From contig JAITXH010000110.1 of assembly GCA_031284845.1 (NCBI GenBank), positions 1 through 6,269 on the forward strand: DNA of 6,269 bases, in the 5' to 3' direction. This stretch comes from Puniceicoccales bacterium. Its GTDB lineage: Bacteria > Verrucomicrobiota > Verrucomicrobiia > Opitutales > UBA953. A program made the position numbers and the translations under genes. Shown piece by piece: positions 5,724 to 6,269 of this stretch (the stretch's first letter is position 1; every line of letters begins with the position of its first letter). Under the pieces are notes generated by a model, which worked only from the letters and a program-made list of their open reading frames with translations, did not search any database and had not been told where the DNA came from.

Positions 5724-6269
5724 ATGAGCCCGGCATTTGAACACGTCCGCCATCTGCTAAAACAGCTTCCCGGGCTGGGGCACCGCTCCGCCGAGCGCAT
5801 TGCCTTGCACTTGCTTGTGGAACGTCCCGAGCGGCTTACCCCGCTGGTGGACGCCTTGCAGAACGCCGCCGCGCTGCTCCGCCGTTGCCCGGCCTGTGGC
5901 AACATGTGCGAGGGTGCCTTGTGCGCCTTGTGTGCCGACCCGGCGCGAGATGCCGGGCGGGTGTGCATAGTGGAGCAGGTGCCGGATCTGCTTGCGCTCG
6001 AACGTGCTGGTGCGCATGACGGGCGTTATCTCGTGCTGCATGGCAAGCTCTCGCCCATCCAGGGCATAGGCCCGGCGCAGCTCAATTTCGCTCCGCTGGC
6101 GGAACGTCTGTCTGCCGGGGAAATCCGGGAAATCGTCCTCGCGCTTTCCAACGACATCGAAGGCGAGGCCACTTGCCACTACATCCTTGATGTGTATGTC
6201 GCTGCTCACCCGGAGATAATGGTGAGCCGGATAGGTTTTGGCATTCCCAGCGGAAGCGGGTTGACCTAC
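5724..6269 (+). CDS. recR: Recombination mediator protein RecR (3' end cut by the window edge)
   Basis: 182 residues are visible and the frame is open at the window end; RecR is usually about 200 aa, so roughly 18 are missing. RecR works with RecO (and RecF) to load RecA onto SSB-coated single-stranded gaps. Domains in order: a helix-hairpin-helix LLKQLPGLGHRSAERIALHLL (about 11-31), a C4 zinc finger with Cys55, Cys58, Cys67 and Cys70 in CPACGNMCEGALCALC, and a Toprim domain from about 80. The latter has CIVEQVPDLLALE (Glu84, Asp88), YLVLHGKLSPIQGIGP (102-117) and SNDIEGEATCHYI (142-154). The start GFGIPSGSGLTY of the family's Walker-like C-terminal segment closes the window. ATG5724 gives the standard start. 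Its leader is a pyrimidine tract (TTTTCTTTTTTTCCCTCC, 5705-5722) instead of a Shine-Dalgarno. Confidence 0.97.
   Translation, partial: MSPAFEHVRHLLKQLPGLGHRSAERIALHLLVERPERLTPLVDALQNAAALLRRCPACGNMCEGALCALCADPARDAGRVCIVEQVPDLLALERAGAHDGRYLVLHGKLSPIQGIGPAQLNFAPLAERLSAGEIREIVLALSNDIEGEATCHYILDVYVAAHPEIMVSRIGFGIPSGSGLTY

Overview
The window looks like chromosomal DNA from a Gram-negative (diderm) bacterium. It encodes outer-membrane biogenesis proteins (a BamD-like TPR protein and an LptE-like lipoprotein) beside core housekeeping genes (fabH, rpe, ybaB, recR). No gene gives a firm taxon. The long, cysteine-free BamD-like protein, the gene mix and the poor Shine-Dalgarno signals suggest a lineage outside Proteobacteria, and Verrucomicrobiota-like bacteria are one low-confidence guess.

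Left part (about 1-1704, plus strand) is accessory. It holds a nearly complete VapC-type PIN-domain toxin, cut at its first residues by the window edge, then a complete AAA ATPase of the AAA_14/DUF4143 family. Between them lies an AT-rich segment with a strong interrupted palindrome (443-479). This palindrome contains the first of two copies of a 16-bp semi-palindrome (454-469 and 493-508) spaced exactly 39 bp (13 codons) apart. The second copy lies inside the first codons of the ATPase gene.

Middle part (1775-5287, minus strand) is a compact core operon read right to left: fabH, a bamD-like gene, an lptE-like gene and rpe. fabH/bamD and bamD/lptE each overlap by 4 bp (ATGA), and rpe follows lptE after 23 bp. 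The operon joins initiation of fatty-acid synthesis, outer-membrane protein assembly and LPS export with a pentose-phosphate enzyme. It converges on the ATPase gene across a 70-bp gap with no recognisable hairpin terminator.

Right part (5389-6269, plus strand) is the widely conserved ybaB-recR pair, transcribed divergently from fabH. recR runs off the window about 15-20 codons before its expected end.

I see no tRNA, rRNA, CRISPR array, insertion sequence or phage gene. The most unusual signal is the palindrome and repeat structure at the 5' end of the DUF4143 ATPase gene. I found no multi-gene system that could be called previously undescribed.
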